Source: Thermodesulfobacteriaceae bacterium (GTDB lineage: Bacteria; Desulfobacterota; Thermodesulfobacteria; Thermodesulfobacteriales; Thermodesulfobacteriaceae). From it: a stretch of 45,446 nt of DNA. Both the position numbers and the translations under genes were made by a program. Each line of letters starts with the position of its first letter. Within the stretch, counting starts at the first letter, position 1. Where the stretch lies: NCBI GenBank assembly GCA_015494725.1, contig WGAR01000005.1:1-45446 (forward strand). Reading direction: 5' to 3'. The notes beneath the pieces were generated by a model. That model had not been told where the DNA came from. It saw nothing but the letters and a program-made list of their open reading frames with translations, and did not search any database. This document shows, piece after piece, positions 1 through 10,386 of this stretch.

Positions 1-1108
1 CATGGGCCTTGTAACGCTTGGTCTCAAGCCAGTCAAAGAGCTCCTTGACGCCGTACCAGGAACCATCCCCGAAAAGGATCTTCTTTCTCACCTCCTCCGG
101 AAGCTCTTCCCAGGGTCGCTCAAGGGGGATGCCTTTTTCCCGGCAGTAAGCGAAAAGATCCTCCCGCACCTCCCAGGCTAAGGGCATCTCCAGCACGCTT
201 ATGGCCCCCTCAGAGAGGGACTTTCTTTTATCGGGGATCACGAGATCCCAGTCTATGTCCAGGATCCGGCCGAATCCCCGGCACTCCGGACAGGCCCCAA
301 GCGGGCTGTTAAAGGAAAAGAGGTTCGGGGTGCGCCGGGGGACGGAGAGCCCGCAGTAGGGACAGCGCTCGGCGGAGGCGAAGCGTTCCTCCCTTCCGTA
401 GGGAAGATGCACCCGCACCTCGCCGGCCATGGAAAGCCCCTTCTCCAAGGCCTCCGAAAGACGCGAAAGGGCCTCGGGGGTGATCCGTAGCCGGTCGAGC
501 ACCACCTCCACCTCGGAGGGGAGACTCTCCAGCTCCTCAAGATCGCAGACCCTATCGCCGATAAAGGCCCGGAAGTATCCGGCCTGAAGGAGCCCCCGGC
601 GCAGAAGCTCCGGGTCCCTTTGCGCACGCACCGGGGCGGTGATCACCGCAGGCTCCCCGGGATAGTTCCGGAGGAGGGTCCGAGCCGCGGAAAGCGGATC
701 TGCCGGAAGGATGGGCCGCCCGCAGCCCGCGCACCGGGCCTCCGCGGCCCGGAACCAGAGCATCTTCGCAAAATGGGTGATCTCCGAAAGGGTCCCCACC
801 GTGGAGCGGGAGCTTTTCACCGGATTCACCTGGGAGACGGCAATGGCCGGGGGGATGTTCTCTATGGATTCCACCCGGGGCCGGGGAAGGCGCTCGAAGT
901 ACTGACGTACGTAGGTGGAGAAGGTCTCAAGGTAACGTCTCTGGCCCTCGGCAAAAAGGGTGTCAAAGACTAAGCTGGACTTCCCGGAGCCCGAGACCCC
1001 GGTTACCGCGATCACCCGGTAGAGAGCCAAACTTAGATCAAAACCCTTGAGGTTGTGTTCGCGGCAATTTTTGAGTAGGATATGTCGCATATACGGGTCG
1101 GGGGTCAT
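1..1108 (-). CDS. uvrA: Excinuclease ABC subunit A, N-terminal part (runs off the left edge)
   Basis: Minus-strand translation reads MTPDPYMRHILLKNCREHNLKGFDLSLALYRVIAVTGVSGSGKSSLVFDTLFAEGQRRYLETFSTYVRQYFERLPRP..., with the UvrA Walker A region and a CxxC zinc site (CAGCGRP). Alternative start at 1090. Confidence 0.95.
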   Translation of the reverse strand, partial: MTPDPYMRHILLKNCREHNLKGFDLSLALYRVIAVTGVSGSGKSSLVFDTLFAEGQRRYLETFSTYVRQYFERLPRPRVESIENIPPAIAVSQVNPVKSSRSTVGTLSEITHFAKMLWFRAAEARCAGCGRPILPADPLSAARTLLRNYPGEPAVITAPVRAQRDPELLRRGLLQAGYFRAFIGDRVCDLEELESLPSEVEVVLDRLRITPEALSRLSEALEKGLSMAGEVRVHLPYGREERFASAERCPYCGLSVPRRTPNLFSFNSPLGACPECRGFGRILDIDWDLVIPDKRKSLSEGAISVLEMPLAWEVREDLFAYCREKGIPLERPWEELPEEVRKKILFGDGSWYGVKELFDWLETKRYKAH

Positions 1109-1156
1109 TTTTTCCGGCGGTTTTAAAGAATACAGAATTCTGGGGTTTTTGCACGC

Positions 1157-2683
1157 GTGAAGGAAGAACTCAAACGTGTAGAGGCCTTCCTCAAGGATCG
1201 GGAACTCTCCCTGCCCTCCCCGCCGGCCCTTATCCCGCGTCTGATCCAGGCGGTCAAATACGAAGACTATCAGGCCCTGGCGGAGACGGTTCGTCTGGAT
1301 CCGGGGCTTTCGGCCCGGATCCTGGGGCTCGCCAACTCTCCTCTTTACCATGCCGGGGACCCCATCACCTCGCTGGAGGTGGCCATCTCCCTTCTGGGTA
1401 CCGAGGTGATCAAGAATCTAGCCCTTTCTTTTGTGGTGGCCCGGGCCTTTCGAAATCCTGTCCCACCGGAGGGGCTCTTCGATCTGGATCTTTTCTGGAA
1501 AAGGGCGGTGGCCACGGCCCTTGCGGCCCGGCTTCTGGCCCGCACCAAAAAGATGGAGGAAGATCACCTCTTCTCCGCCGGGCTTCTGGCTGACCTCGGC
1601 GTGCTCATCCTTTACGTGCTTCTGCGGGGAGAATATCTCCGGATCCTGGAGGAAAAGGAAGTAACCTCGCGTCCCTTACACCAGGTGGAGGGGGAATTAC
1701 TGGGGTTTCACCATGCCCCGGTGGGGGCCTGGGTCCTGCGAAGCTGGGAGCTACCGGAACATATCTATCAGGATATTCTGTATCACCATTCCTGGGAGGA
1801 TGCCCCTCCGGAGTTCAGGGAACATGCCTATCTGCTGGACCTGGCCCTTTCGGTAAGCGGGGTTTATTTCAGCCGTCAGCAGACCGAACATTATCGCCGG
1901 GTTAAGGAGGAACTGGCCCGGTATCTGGGGTTTTCGGAGAAAGAGACCCTGCATCTAATGGACCAGATGGCCCGGGAGTGCCAGGAGGTCTTTTCCTTCT
2001 TTGATCTTTCCGCCCGGGGCCTCACCTCCTATTCCGAGCTGATCCGGGAGGCTTACGAGGAGCTGGAACGATCCAGTCTGGACTGTGCCCTGATCCTCCA
2101 GCGGCTGAAGGAGGAGAAGGCCCGGGCCGAGGATCTGGCCCGGCGTCTCAAGGAGGCCAACGAAAAACTGCGTCGCCTGAGTATCACCGACGGCCTTACC
2201 GGCCTGTACAACCATCGCTACTTTCAGGAGAGGCTGCGGGAGGAATTCGAGCGGGCCCGGCGCTATCGCCGGTCCCTTTCCCTGATCCTGCTGGATCTGG
2301 ACCATTTCAAACGGGTCAACGACCGCTACGGACATCTGGTGGGAGACCAGGTGCTGCGCGGCGTGGCCCAGGTCATCCAGCGCAACATCCGCAAAAGCGA
2401 TATCCCGGCCCGCTACGGCGGAGAGGAATTCGCCATCATCGCCCCGGAGACGGATCTCCAGGGAGCCAGCACCCTGGGGGAAAGGATCCGGGAGGAGGTG
2501 GCCCGGCAGGAATTCTCTTATGGGGATCAGAAATTCTCCATCACCGTAAGCCTGGGGGTGGCCAACATCTTTCCCGCCGCCTCGGATAAAACCCCGCGTG
2601 ATCTCATCGAGGCCGCGGACAAGGCCCTTTATTACTCCAAAACCCAGGGCCGGAATAGGCTAACCGCGGTTATTGTCCGCTAG
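1157..2683 (+). CDS. HDOD domain-GGDEF diguanylate cyclase
   Basis: N-terminal HDOD-like region (ALAETVRLDPGLSARILGLANSPLY); C-terminal GGDEF domain with intact GGEEF (ARYGGEEFAII) and an upstream RxxD (RKSD) matching an I-site. Confidence 0.9.
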   Translation: MKEELKRVEAFLKDRELSLPSPPALIPRLIQAVKYEDYQALAETVRLDPGLSARILGLANSPLYHAGDPITSLEVAISLLGTEVIKNLALSFVVARAFRNPVPPEGLFDLDLFWKRAVATALAARLLARTKKMEEDHLFSAGLLADLGVLILYVLLRGEYLRILEEKEVTSRPLHQVEGELLGFHHAPVGAWVLRSWELPEHIYQDILYHHSWEDAPPEFREHAYLLDLALSVSGVYFSRQQTEHYRRVKEELARYLGFSEKETLHLMDQMARECQEVFSFFDLSARGLTSYSELIREAYEELERSSLDCALILQRLKEEKARAEDLARRLKEANEKLRRLSITDGLTGLYNHRYFQERLREEFERARRYRRSLSLILLDLDHFKRVNDRYGHLVGDQVLRGVAQVIQRNIRKSDIPARYGGEEFAIIAPETDLQGASTLGERIREEVARQEFSYGDQKFSITVSLGVANIFPAASDKTPRDLIEAADKALYYSKTQGRNRLTAVIVR

Positions 2684-2710
2684 TTGGCGCAGTATTACTG
2701 AAAATCAATT

Positions 2711-2739
2711 TTGACCTTTTTTTTCACCTTTGATATCTT
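2711..2739 (+). promoter_or_regulatory. Putative sigma70-type promoter for the MCP gene
   Basis: TTGACC-N17-TATCTT in an AT-rich intergenic region upstream of 2789. Confidence 0.4.
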
Positions 2740-2776
2740 TTCAAATCATTGTTCATATAGGTAAATCTAAATTCAT

Positions 2777-4354
2777 TTGCGGGAGGGAATGATGCGATTC
2801 GGGCTGGTGGCGCGGATGGGGTTAGTCTTTACGCTTATCGTGGCGCTGAATCTGGTCTCCCTGGGGGTCTTTTTCTGGGCCAAACGTTCCTACGATCAAA
2901 CCTCCCTTAAGCGTCAGGAATATGTGGACGATTTAAGCGATCTTCAGGATATAAAGTACCAGTTCACCCGCTGGAAGGTGAACATCCTCTCCGGCATGTT
3001 CAACCTCTCCCCCTTCGTCTTTTCCACCAAGAAACTCGAGGCCGATATTCGAGACCTGACCCCTCACGACGAAAAGGAGCGGGTCTTTGTTCGGCAGCTT
3101 CAGCAGAAATATCTCCAGATGAAGAAGGTCTCGGACAAGGTCCTGGGCATCCTGGCCCGGGCGGATCAATGGGAGGACGAAGACGAGCTGCGGGACACCC
3201 TTCTGGATCTTTATAACGGAGAAGTGAGTCCCCTCACCAAGGGCATTTACCGTTTTCTGGACCGGGAAATAGAGTCCATTCAGAAGCTGCTGAACGTTTT
3301 CGAGGTGGAGGCGGAGCGGAAGTTACGTCTGGTCCATATCGTGCAGCTGGTTTTCACCCTGTTGACCCTGCTTACGCTGGTGGTCTTTGCCCTTTATCTG
3401 CATCGTAAACTCCGGCAGGGTTTTGCCACCCTGGACGAGGCTCTGGACTCCATGGCCCGGGGAGATTTCACCTATCAGGCCCGGGTACGGGGCGGGGACG
3501 AGATCGCGGTAATGCTCACCAAGCTTAATCGGGTCATTCAGGATCTCCGTCCGGTGATTGAAAAACTACGCGAGGTCTCGGCCCGACTGGAGACCGACGC
3601 CCGGGAGATGAAAAGCTCGGCTGAGGCGGGCATTTCCATCAACGAACATACCAAGGCCCGGGCCGAGGATATGAAGCGCGGGGCCGAAGAGATCCTCTCC
3701 CATACCGAAGCCGAGGCCCGCTCCATCAACGAGATCTCCTCGGCCATCCAGGAGATCAGCCAGAACACCACCAAGGCCAACACCATCACCAGCGAGGCCG
3801 TGGAGAAGGCCCGTCTGGCCCAGGGAATCATCCACAAAGTGGGCGAGGTCTCCCGGGAAATCGAATCCGTGATCCAGCTCATTACCGGGGTGGCGGAGCA
3901 GACCAAGTTCCTGGCGCTCAATGCCACCATCGAGGCGGCCCGGGCCGGGGAGGCCGGAAAGGGGTTTGCCGTGGTGGCCAACGAGGTCAAGGAACTGGCC
4001 CGTCAGACCGCCGAGGCCACCGGGGAGATCACGGAGAAGGTGCGCTCCATGCAGGCCGAAGCCTCTCAGGCGGTCCAGGCCACGGACGAGATCGTAAAGG
4101 TCATCGAAGAGATCAACCAGATCGCTTCGGCCATAGCCGCCGCCATAGAGGAACAGACCGCGGTGATCGCCCAGATTGCCGAACAGGTGGAGGCCACCCG
4201 GGGCAGTGCCCAGACCCTCTCCGAAGAGGCCCGGGAAGCCTTTGAGGCCGCCATCCAGGCCCTGGATAGCGCCCGCCGGAACCTGGAACAGGCCCAGACC
4301 CTTTCCAGACTCTCCCAGGAACTGGCCTCCCTGGCCGCCCAGTTCCGGGTATAA
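2777..4354 (+). CDS. Methyl-accepting chemotaxis protein
   Basis: Two TM segments, HAMP-like region and the conserved MCP signalling hairpin ([47 protein letters not shown]-like). ATG at 2789 or 2792 is also possible. Confidence 0.93.
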   Translation: MREGMMRFGLVARMGLVFTLIVALNLVSLGVFFWAKRSYDQTSLKRQEYVDDLSDLQDIKYQFTRWKVNILSGMFNLSPFVFSTKKLEADIRDLTPHDEKERVFVRQLQQKYLQMKKVSDKVLGILARADQWEDEDELRDTLLDLYNGEVSPLTKGIYRFLDREIESIQKLLNVFEVEAERKLRLVHIVQLVFTLLTLLTLVVFALYLHRKLRQGFATLDEALDSMARGDFTYQARVRGGDEIAVMLTKLNRVIQDLRPVIEKLREVSARLETDAREMKSSAEAGISINEHTKARAEDMKRGAEEILSHTEAEARSINEISSAIQEISQNTTKANTITSEAVEKARLAQGIIHKVGEVSREIESVIQLITGVAEQTKFLALNATIEAARAGEAGKGFAVVANEVKELARQTAEATGEITEKVRSMQAEASQAVQATDEIVKVIEEINQIASAIAAAIEEQTAVIAQIAEQVEATRGSAQTLSEEAREAFEAAIQALDSARRNLEQAQTLSRLSQELASLAAQFRV

Positions 4355-4464
4355 ATCTTCACGGGCACTCGGAGCCCGGGGCCTTTCCGGAAAGCTTCCG
4401 CTAAACCTCCCTTGGCATAGGGAAAGAAAGGATCCCTTCTCTGGATAAAAGTAGATTTTATAAC

Positions 4465-4493
4465 TTGACAATATCTTAAATATCTCTTAAACT
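4465..4493 (+). promoter_or_regulatory. Putative promoter of the rubredoxin/ferritin cluster
   Basis: TTGACA-N17-TAAACT, ending 36 nt before the ATG at 4529. Confidence 0.45.
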
Positions 4494-4528
4494 TGAAAAA
4501 GAGACAAAATTGCATTTGGAGGTCAAGC

Positions 4529-4729
4529 ATGAATTTGGAAGGAGCCTGGATCTGTTCCACCAGCAATTGTGGCTACATGTATGTACCGGCCAAGGGGGAC
4601 CGGAAGGGGAAAATCCCTCCGGGGACCTCTTTCGAGGAGCTTCCCGAGGAGTGGCGGTGTCCGGTTTGTGGGGCCAGCAAAAAGGCCTTTCGGCCGATGG
4701 GCGAGCTGGAGAAAGGAGGTGAGAGGTAA
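4529..4729 (+). CDS. Rubredoxin with CX4C first metal-binding loop
   Basis: [57 protein letters not shown]: rubredoxin fold signature ([22 protein letters not shown]), first motif CSTSNCG. Confidence 0.9.
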   Translation: MNLEGAWICSTSNCGYMYVPAKGDRKGKIPPGTSFEELPEEWRCPVCGASKKAFRPMGELEKGGER

Positions 4730-5034
4730 TGCGTATCCAAATCGAGGGTCAGGTGGTTTATTTTCGACCGGAAAATGAACGCGAGGCCAGGGAGCTGGAC
4801 CGTCTCTGGAAGGTGCTCACGGTCTGCGAAGGGGAGAACCGCAAGATCCAGCCCATGGGCATCTATACCCCCGGCGCCACCGAAGCCGCACAATTCTTTA
4901 TCGAGGGGGTGAAGCCTGCGGTGAGCCCGGAAAAAACCATACGTTACGTGTGCATGATCTGCAACCGCATGGAGGAACATCCGGCAGGAAAGGCCCCTAT
5001 CTGCTGCGGACAGCCCATGATTCCCATGGATTAG
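4729..5034 (+). CDS. Uncharacterised protein with C-terminal Cys-rich (CxxC...CCGQPM) motif
   Basis: ATG overlaps the rubredoxin stop; C-terminus RYVCMICNRMEEHPAGKAPICCGQPMIPMD resembles a desulforedoxin/rubredoxin-like metal site. Confidence 0.7.
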   Translation: MRIQIEGQVVYFRPENEREARELDRLWKVLTVCEGENRKIQPMGIYTPGATEAAQFFIEGVKPAVSPEKTIRYVCMICNRMEEHPAGKAPICCGQPMIPMD

Positions 5035-5157
5035 ACGAAGTCTGAACTCCGGCTTTACCCACCGGACGCAGGAAAAAGATTAAGGCAGGAGATTGCCCGA
5101 GGCGGGAAAGTATGCCATAAACTTTACCAGGAGTTCAAAAAAAGAAGGAGGGTTCCC

Positions 5158-5676
5158 ATGCTTTCCGAAAAGATGGAGGCCGCACTCAACGAACAGATCA
5201 AGTGGGAGTTTTATTCCGCCTATCTCTACCTTTCCATGGCCGCTTACTTCGAAGATCTGGGGCTGGAGGGCTTCTCCCACTGGATGAAGGCCCAGGCCGC
5301 CGAAGAGACCATGCATGCCATGAAGTTCTATCGGTTCGTGCATGAACGCGGGGGGAGGGTGCGTCTCCAGGAGATCCCCAAGCCCCCGGAGGAGTGGGAT
5401 TCACCGCTGGCCTGCCTGGAATACGCCTTAAACCACGAGCAGGAGGTCAGCCGGCGGATCAACGCCCTTATGTCCGCCGCCAAGGAGGAAGGGGATCACG
5501 CCACCGAGATCTTCCTTCAGTGGTTCGTTTCCGAACAGGTGGAGGAAGAGGATTCCTTCGGCCGCCTGGTCAACCAGATGAAACTGGTTAAGGATTCGCC
5601 GCAGGGACTCTTTCACCTGGATCGGGAACTGGCCACCCGGCCCCTGGACCTCAACCTCATGGCCCAGGAGGCCTAA
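5158..5676 (+). CDS. Non-heme ferritin
   Basis: MLSEKMEAALNEQIKWEFYSAYLYLSMAAYFEDLGLEGFSHWMKAQAAEETMHAMKFYRFVHERGG matches FtnA-type ferritins, with ferroxidase Glu/His residues. Confidence 0.95.
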   Translation: MLSEKMEAALNEQIKWEFYSAYLYLSMAAYFEDLGLEGFSHWMKAQAAEETMHAMKFYRFVHERGGRVRLQEIPKPPEEWDSPLACLEYALNHEQEVSRRINALMSAAKEEGDHATEIFLQWFVSEQVEEEDSFGRLVNQMKLVKDSPQGLFHLDRELATRPLDLNLMAQEA

Positions 5677-6362
5677 TCCAGGGCCTCCCGCAGGAGGTCC
5701 CGCAGACACAGGGCCAGAAGTCTCCTTTCCACCCGGGAGAGGTCTTCCAGAAAGGCCTCTCCCGCCCGATGGAAGTAATTATAGGCCACCACCGCCGGAA
5801 TGGCCGCAAAGAGCCCCATGGCCGTGGCGATCAGGGCCTCGGCGATCCCCGGGGCCACGGTGGCCAGACTGGCGCTCCCCTTAAGCCCGATACGGTGAAA
5901 GGCAGCCATAATCCCCCAGACCGTACCGAAAAGTCCGATGAAAGGGGCGGTATTCCCCACCGTGGCCAGGAAACCCAGGTAGCTCGGAAATTCCCGGGTG
6001 CGTTTTTCCCGTAAATAGGCCCATTCCGTAAGAAGCACCTCCCGCAGCCCGGCATACCAGGCCCCCCGCAATTCCGGACTCCGGGGGGGCGCAAAATCCC
6101 TTTTCAGGCGCTGATAGACCCGGAGATAATCGGTGATGATCTCCCGAAAGAGTCCGGCCGGAATCTCCTCCAGAAGGGAGGAAAAGCGCACCTCGTCCCG
6201 GCGGAAGGCCTCCTCCAGGGCGGAAAGCCCCCGCCGGGCCTCGCGCACGGCCTTCCATTTGGCCAGAATCACCGCCCAGGTGAAGACCGAGAGCCCAAAA
6301 AGGATCAGCAGGGTAAACTTTCCCATCCAGCCCAGGTTCACCAGGAGATACCAGATATTCAT
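5673..6362 (-). CDS. MotA/TolQ/ExbB proton-channel family protein
   Basis: From MNIWYLLVNLGWMGKFTLLILFGLSVFTWAVILAKW; conserved TVGNTAPFIGLFGTVWGIMAAFHRIG...ATVAPGIAEALIATAMGLFAAIPAVVAYN. Confidence 0.92.
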   Translation of the reverse strand: MNIWYLLVNLGWMGKFTLLILFGLSVFTWAVILAKWKAVREARRGLSALEEAFRRDEVRFSSLLEEIPAGLFREIITDYLRVYQRLKRDFAPPRSPELRGAWYAGLREVLLTEWAYLREKRTREFPSYLGFLATVGNTAPFIGLFGTVWGIMAAFHRIGLKGSASLATVAPGIAEALIATAMGLFAAIPAVVAYNYFHRAGEAFLEDLSRVERRLLALCLRDLLREALD

Positions 6363-6366
6363 GGAC

Positions 6367-7188
6367 TCACCCCCAGAAAAGTTCCGGCCCCGGAGAAATC
6401 CCGGTCCTGCGGGCCAGCTCGTAAATGGCCCGGCGCCCTTCCTCTCCCAGGTCCAGGGTGTACACATTTACATAAGTACGCAGGTGGGCCTCGATCACCT
6501 CCCGGGAAAGATCCTGGGCATAGCGCCGGATGAAGGGCAGGAGTTCCTCAAAGCGGGATCGGGCCTGAAAAAAGGCCTTGCGCAGGGCTGAGAGCAGGGC
6601 CTGCCCCCATTCCCGGGGCAGATCCTCCCGCACGAAAATCCCTCCCAGCGGAAGGGGCAGACCGGTCTCCTTCTCCCACCATTCTCCCAGATCCAGCACC
6701 GGATAGAGGCCCCTTTCTCGAAAGGAGAAACGTTCCTCGTGGATGAGCACCCCGGCTTCGGCCTCCCCGGAAAGAAGGCGGGGAATAATCCGGGAATAGA
6801 GACAGAACTCCTTTTTCCGGGCCCCCGGGAAAGCCAGCCGAAAGAGGAGATGCGCCGTGGTGTGTTCGCCGGGCAGGAGCACTCGGACTCCCGGAACCTC
6901 CTCCCGGGCAAGGGGCCTGCGGGCCACCAGAATGGGGCCGCACCCCCTTCCCAGGGCCGCCCCCACCGGAAAGATCCGATACCGGGGAAACACCTCCGCC
7001 AGGAGGGCGAAGGAAAGCTTGATCACCGGAACCGTGCCGACGAGGGCCAGACGATTGAGGTTCTCTATATCCTCAAAGCGAAACACCGGCTCAAAGGGCA
7101 GGGCTATCCAGCCCAGAGCCAGGGGCCCGAAGAGAAAGGTGTCGTTCGGACAGGGAGAAATGGCTAGGTGAAGACGCGGGACAGACAA
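6367..7188 (-). CDS. mqnD: 1,4-dihydroxy-6-naphthoate synthase (futalosine menaquinone pathway)
   Basis: MqnD-type start LHLAISPCPNDTFLFGPLALGWI and DIENLNRLAL...VIKLSFA; adjacent to mqnB. Confidence 0.88.
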   Translation of the reverse strand: MSVPRLHLAISPCPNDTFLFGPLALGWIALPFEPVFRFEDIENLNRLALVGTVPVIKLSFALLAEVFPRYRIFPVGAALGRGCGPILVARRPLAREEVPGVRVLLPGEHTTAHLLFRLAFPGARKKEFCLYSRIIPRLLSGEAEAGVLIHEERFSFRERGLYPVLDLGEWWEKETGLPLPLGGIFVREDLPREWGQALLSALRKAFFQARSRFEELLPFIRRYAQDLSREVIEAHLRTYVNVYTLDLGEEGRRAIYELARRTGISPGPELFWG

Positions 7189-7772
7189 CGCAGGGCCTCC
7201 TGCAGGGTCTCAAGGGCCTTCCGGGTATCCCAGGGGGCCTCCGGTTTTTCCAGCAGGTTGCTCACGGCCCGCAGTTCCACCAGGGGCACCCCGGCCTTTC
7301 GGGCCGCCCGGGCCACGGCAAACCCTTCCATGTTCTCGGCCAGGGCCGCATAGCGATGCCCGAGGAGACGGGCCCGCTCCGGATCGCGCGAGGTACAGCA
7401 TACCGTAACCAGCGGACCGTAAGCCGCCTCCAGGCCTTCTTCGAAAAGACAGGCCTGGATCTTTTCCAGCCAGGGACCCCGGAGGGAGACCCGAAACTCC
7501 ACCGGCGGCTCGAACTCCGGAGGCACCGGGAAACACAGCCCCAGGTCCCCGAAGATCTCCTCGGTGGCCAGGACCAGATCCCCGAGGGAAAGAGCGGTGG
7601 CCGGATAGGCCCCGGCCAGGCCGCAGAGCAGGATCAACGAGGGCTGCCGTGCCCTTAACACCTCCGAGGTGCGGAGAGCCGCCTCCACCGGGCCCACTCC
7701 GATGACCTCCAGCGCCGGAAACGCCTCCCGCAGAGGCGCCGCTTCCTGTTCCGTGGGCACCAGAACCAGCAT
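7164..7772 (-). CDS. mqnB: Futalosine hydrolase
   Basis: [18 protein letters not shown]... nucleoside phosphorylase/MTAN-like fold with ENMEGFAVARAARKAGVPLVELRAVSN; overlaps mqnD. Confidence 0.87.
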   Translation of the reverse strand: MLVLVPTEQEAAPLREAFPALEVIGVGPVEAALRTSEVLRARQPSLILLCGLAGAYPATALSLGDLVLATEEIFGDLGLCFPVPPEFEPPVEFRVSLRGPWLEKIQACLFEEGLEAAYGPLVTVCCTSRDPERARLLGHRYAALAENMEGFAVARAARKAGVPLVELRAVSNLLEKPEAPWDTRKALETLQEALRCLSRVFT

Positions 7773-8551
7773 CAATCCTCCTGGCGGCGGAAGGTCTCGA
7801 TCCTCAACGCACGGCCGGTTTCCGGGTCCAGTTCCAGAAATACCCCCTCCACCTTGACCGGCCCTTTCTTGGGCACCTCGAGTTTGCGCGGAACCTGGGT
7901 AAGGTACATCTCCAGGGCCTGGTCCCGATGCATACCGATCACCCCGTCCCGCAGTCCGCACATCCCGGCATCCGAGAGATAGGCCGTGCCCCCGGGAAGG
8001 ATCCGTTCATCGGCGGTCTGCACATGGGTATGGGTCCCGATCAGGGCCGAAACCTTTCCGTCCAGATACCACCCCAGGGCGATCTTCTCCGAGGTGGCCT
8101 CGGCGTGAAAATCCACCAGGATACAGGGCGTCTCCTCCCGGAGTTTCCGGGCCAGTTCTTCCCCGGTACGAAAGGGACAGCGAAGGGGCCGCATGAAGAC
8201 CCGCCCCTCCAGGTTCACTATCCCCAGTTTCCGCCCCTCCTTTTCCAGGATTGCCCATCCCCGCCCCGGAGCCCCTTCCGGGTAATTGGCCGGACGCAAG
8301 ACCCTCTCCGCCTGAGAGAGATAAGGCAGGAACTCCCGCTTCCAGATATGATTCCCGGAGGTCAGAAGATCCAGCCCCAGGGAGAAGAGTTCCTGGGCGA
8401 TCTTTTCCGTAAGACCGTAACCCCCGGCGGCGTTTTCGGCGTTGGCCAGAATAAAGTCCGGCTGATACTCCTGCCGTAACCCCGGCAGGAAGGCCCGTAC
8501 GGCCCGACGTCCGGGATTCCCCACGATGTCTCCGAGAAAGAGGACCCTCAT
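7772..8551 (-). CDS. YmdB-family metallophosphoesterase
   Basis: [48 protein letters not shown]...[10 protein letters not shown]... typical TIGR00282/YmdB; next to rny. Confidence 0.93.
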   Translation of the reverse strand: MRVLFLGDIVGNPGRRAVRAFLPGLRQEYQPDFILANAENAAGGYGLTEKIAQELFSLGLDLLTSGNHIWKREFLPYLSQAERVLRPANYPEGAPGRGWAILEKEGRKLGIVNLEGRVFMRPLRCPFRTGEELARKLREETPCILVDFHAEATSEKIALGWYLDGKVSALIGTHTHVQTADERILPGGTAYLSDAGMCGLRDGVIGMHRDQALEMYLTQVPRKLEVPKKGPVKVEGVFLELDPETGRALRIETFRRQED

Positions 8552-10143
8552 TTGGCGTACTCCACCGCCCGGGTCTCCCGGATGACCGTAACCTTGATCA
8601 CCCCGGGGAACTTGACTTCCTCCTCGATCTTGCGGGCGATGTCCCGGGCCAGCAACACCGCCTCCTCGTCCGAGACCTTGCCGCTGTCCACAATTACCCG
8701 GACCTCGCGGCCGGCCTGAATGGCGTACGCCTTCTGCACCCCCTTGAAGCTGTGTGCGATGTTCTCCAGCTCCTGAAGGCGTTTGATATAGGTCTCCAGG
8801 AGCTCGCGCCGGGCTCCCGGACGGGCCCCGGAGACGGCGTCCGCAGCCTGCACCAGGATGGCCAGCACCGACTGGGCTGGCACGTCCTCGTGGTGCGCGG
8901 CGATGGCGTTTACGATCTCCTCGTCCTCTCCGTACTTGCGGGCCAGATCCGCTCCGATGAGGGCGTGCGGCCCCTCCTGCTCGAAGTCCACGGCCTTCCC
9001 GATATCGTGAAGGAGCCCGGCCCGCTTGGCCTTCTTCACATCCAGCCCCAGCTCCCCGGCCATGACCCCGCAGATGAAGGCCACCTCTATGGAATGCTGC
9101 AATACGTTCTGGGTATAACTGGTGCGGAATTTAAGTTTTCCGAGGAGTTTGATCAATTCGGGGTGAAGCCCGTAAACTCCCACATCGAAGGCCGCCTTCT
9201 CCCCGGTCTCCTTGATGGTGCTCTCCATTTCTTCTTCCACCTTTTTAACCACCTCTTCAATCCGGGCCGGATGGATACGACCGTCGGCCACCAGGCGTTC
9301 CATAGCCAGCCGGGCAATCTCCCGCCGAATGGGATTGAAACAGGAAAGCACCACCACCTCCGGGGTATCGTCGATGAGGACCGTGACCCCGGTGGCAGCC
9401 TCAAAGGCCCGGATATTCCGACCCTCGCGCCCGATGATCCGACCCTTCATCTCCTCACTGGGAAGGGGGACCACCGAGACCGTCTTTTCGGTTACGAATT
9501 CCGCGGCGCAGCGGGCAATGGCCAGGGAAAGAATCTCCTGGGCCTTGCGCTTGGCCTCCTCCTTGGTTTCGGCCTCCACCCGCATAAGCACCCGGGCGGC
9601 CTCCTCTCGTACCTCCTCCTCCACCCGGGAAAGGAGGAGATTCCGGGCCTCTTCCTCACTGAGATGGGCCACCTCCTCCAGCCGCTTCTTCTCCTCCTCT
9701 ACCAGCCGCTGCAACTCCTCCCGCTGGCGGGCCAGTTCCTCCCGGGTCTTATCCACCTCGGAGAGTTTGGCCCGCAGATCCTCAGCCATGCTCCGGAGCT
9801 CTCCCTCGCGACGGGAAAGTTCCTTTTCTTTTTCGTTGATCTGGGTGGCCCGTTTCTCCAGATCCCGGAGTTTCTGACGAAGCTCCTGTTCCTGAGCCTC
9901 CCTCTGCCGCTGAAGCTCCTTTTCCAGTTCTTCTTTTTTCCGGAAGAGCTCCTCTTTGGCCCGTATCCGGGCCTCCTGGACCACGGTCTCCGCTTCCCGA
10001 CGGGCCCGTTCCAGGATCAGCCGGGCCTCCTCCTCGGCCCGTTTCTTATCCTCAAACTCTTCCTTCCGGCGCAAACGATAGCCGACCAGAAAACCGATCA
10101 CCGCCCCGACGATCAGCGCCAACAAAACCGCCAGGATCTTCAT
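8548..10143 (-). CDS. rny: Ribonuclease Y
   Basis: N-terminal TM, long coiled coil, KH domain ([45 protein letters not shown]) and HD domain ([10 protein letters not shown]). Confidence 0.97.
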   Translation of the reverse strand: MKILAVLLALIVGAVIGFLVGYRLRRKEEFEDKKRAEEEARLILERARREAETVVQEARIRAKEELFRKKEELEKELQRQREAQEQELRQKLRDLEKRATQINEKEKELSRREGELRSMAEDLRAKLSEVDKTREELARQREELQRLVEEEKKRLEEVAHLSEEEARNLLLSRVEEEVREEAARVLMRVEAETKEEAKRKAQEILSLAIARCAAEFVTEKTVSVVPLPSEEMKGRIIGREGRNIRAFEAATGVTVLIDDTPEVVVLSCFNPIRREIARLAMERLVADGRIHPARIEEVVKKVEEEMESTIKETGEKAAFDVGVYGLHPELIKLLGKLKFRTSYTQNVLQHSIEVAFICGVMAGELGLDVKKAKRAGLLHDIGKAVDFEQEGPHALIGADLARKYGEDEEIVNAIAAHHEDVPAQSVLAILVQAADAVSGARPGARRELLETYIKRLQELENIAHSFKGVQKAYAIQAGREVRVIVDSGKVSDEEAVLLARDIARKIEEEVKFPGVIKVTVIRETRAVEYAK

Positions 10144-10204
10144 GCTGAACCTCCCCTTTATTTCTTCCGCCGGGGGAGGAAGGAAAGGAGGGCCTCAAAA
10201 TAAT

Positions 10205-10386
10205 GGCCCGGGGTGCCGTGTCAGCCGCCCCGCTTCGAGGACCTGGGTCCTACCTTAGGGAGCCATCCGCCCCTTCGGCTTCTCCGGCGGTCAAGGCCGG
10301 AGCATGCACCAGGACGGAGAGGGCTCCCTCTGCGGGTACGGTGTTGCCTCGGCGGGCGCTATAGCCGATCACGCACACCCCAGGCA
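10205..10386 (-). ncRNA. ssrS: 6S RNA
   Basis: Minus-strand RNA has a terminal helix CCTGGGGTG/CACCCCGGG, an internal helix AGGGAGCC/GGCTCCCT and the characteristic apical segment GGTGCATGCTCCGGC...GCCGGAGAAGCC (cf. GAGCATGCTCGG...CCGAGAAGCC of E. coli 6S). Downstream of zapA, as in many proteobacteria. Ends approximate. Confidence 0.9.

Noticed and set aside
8752-10203. 483-aa plus-strand ORF opposite rny
   Set aside because: Antisense of RNase Y coiled coil/KH region; Leu/Gly/Pro-biased composition and no domain.
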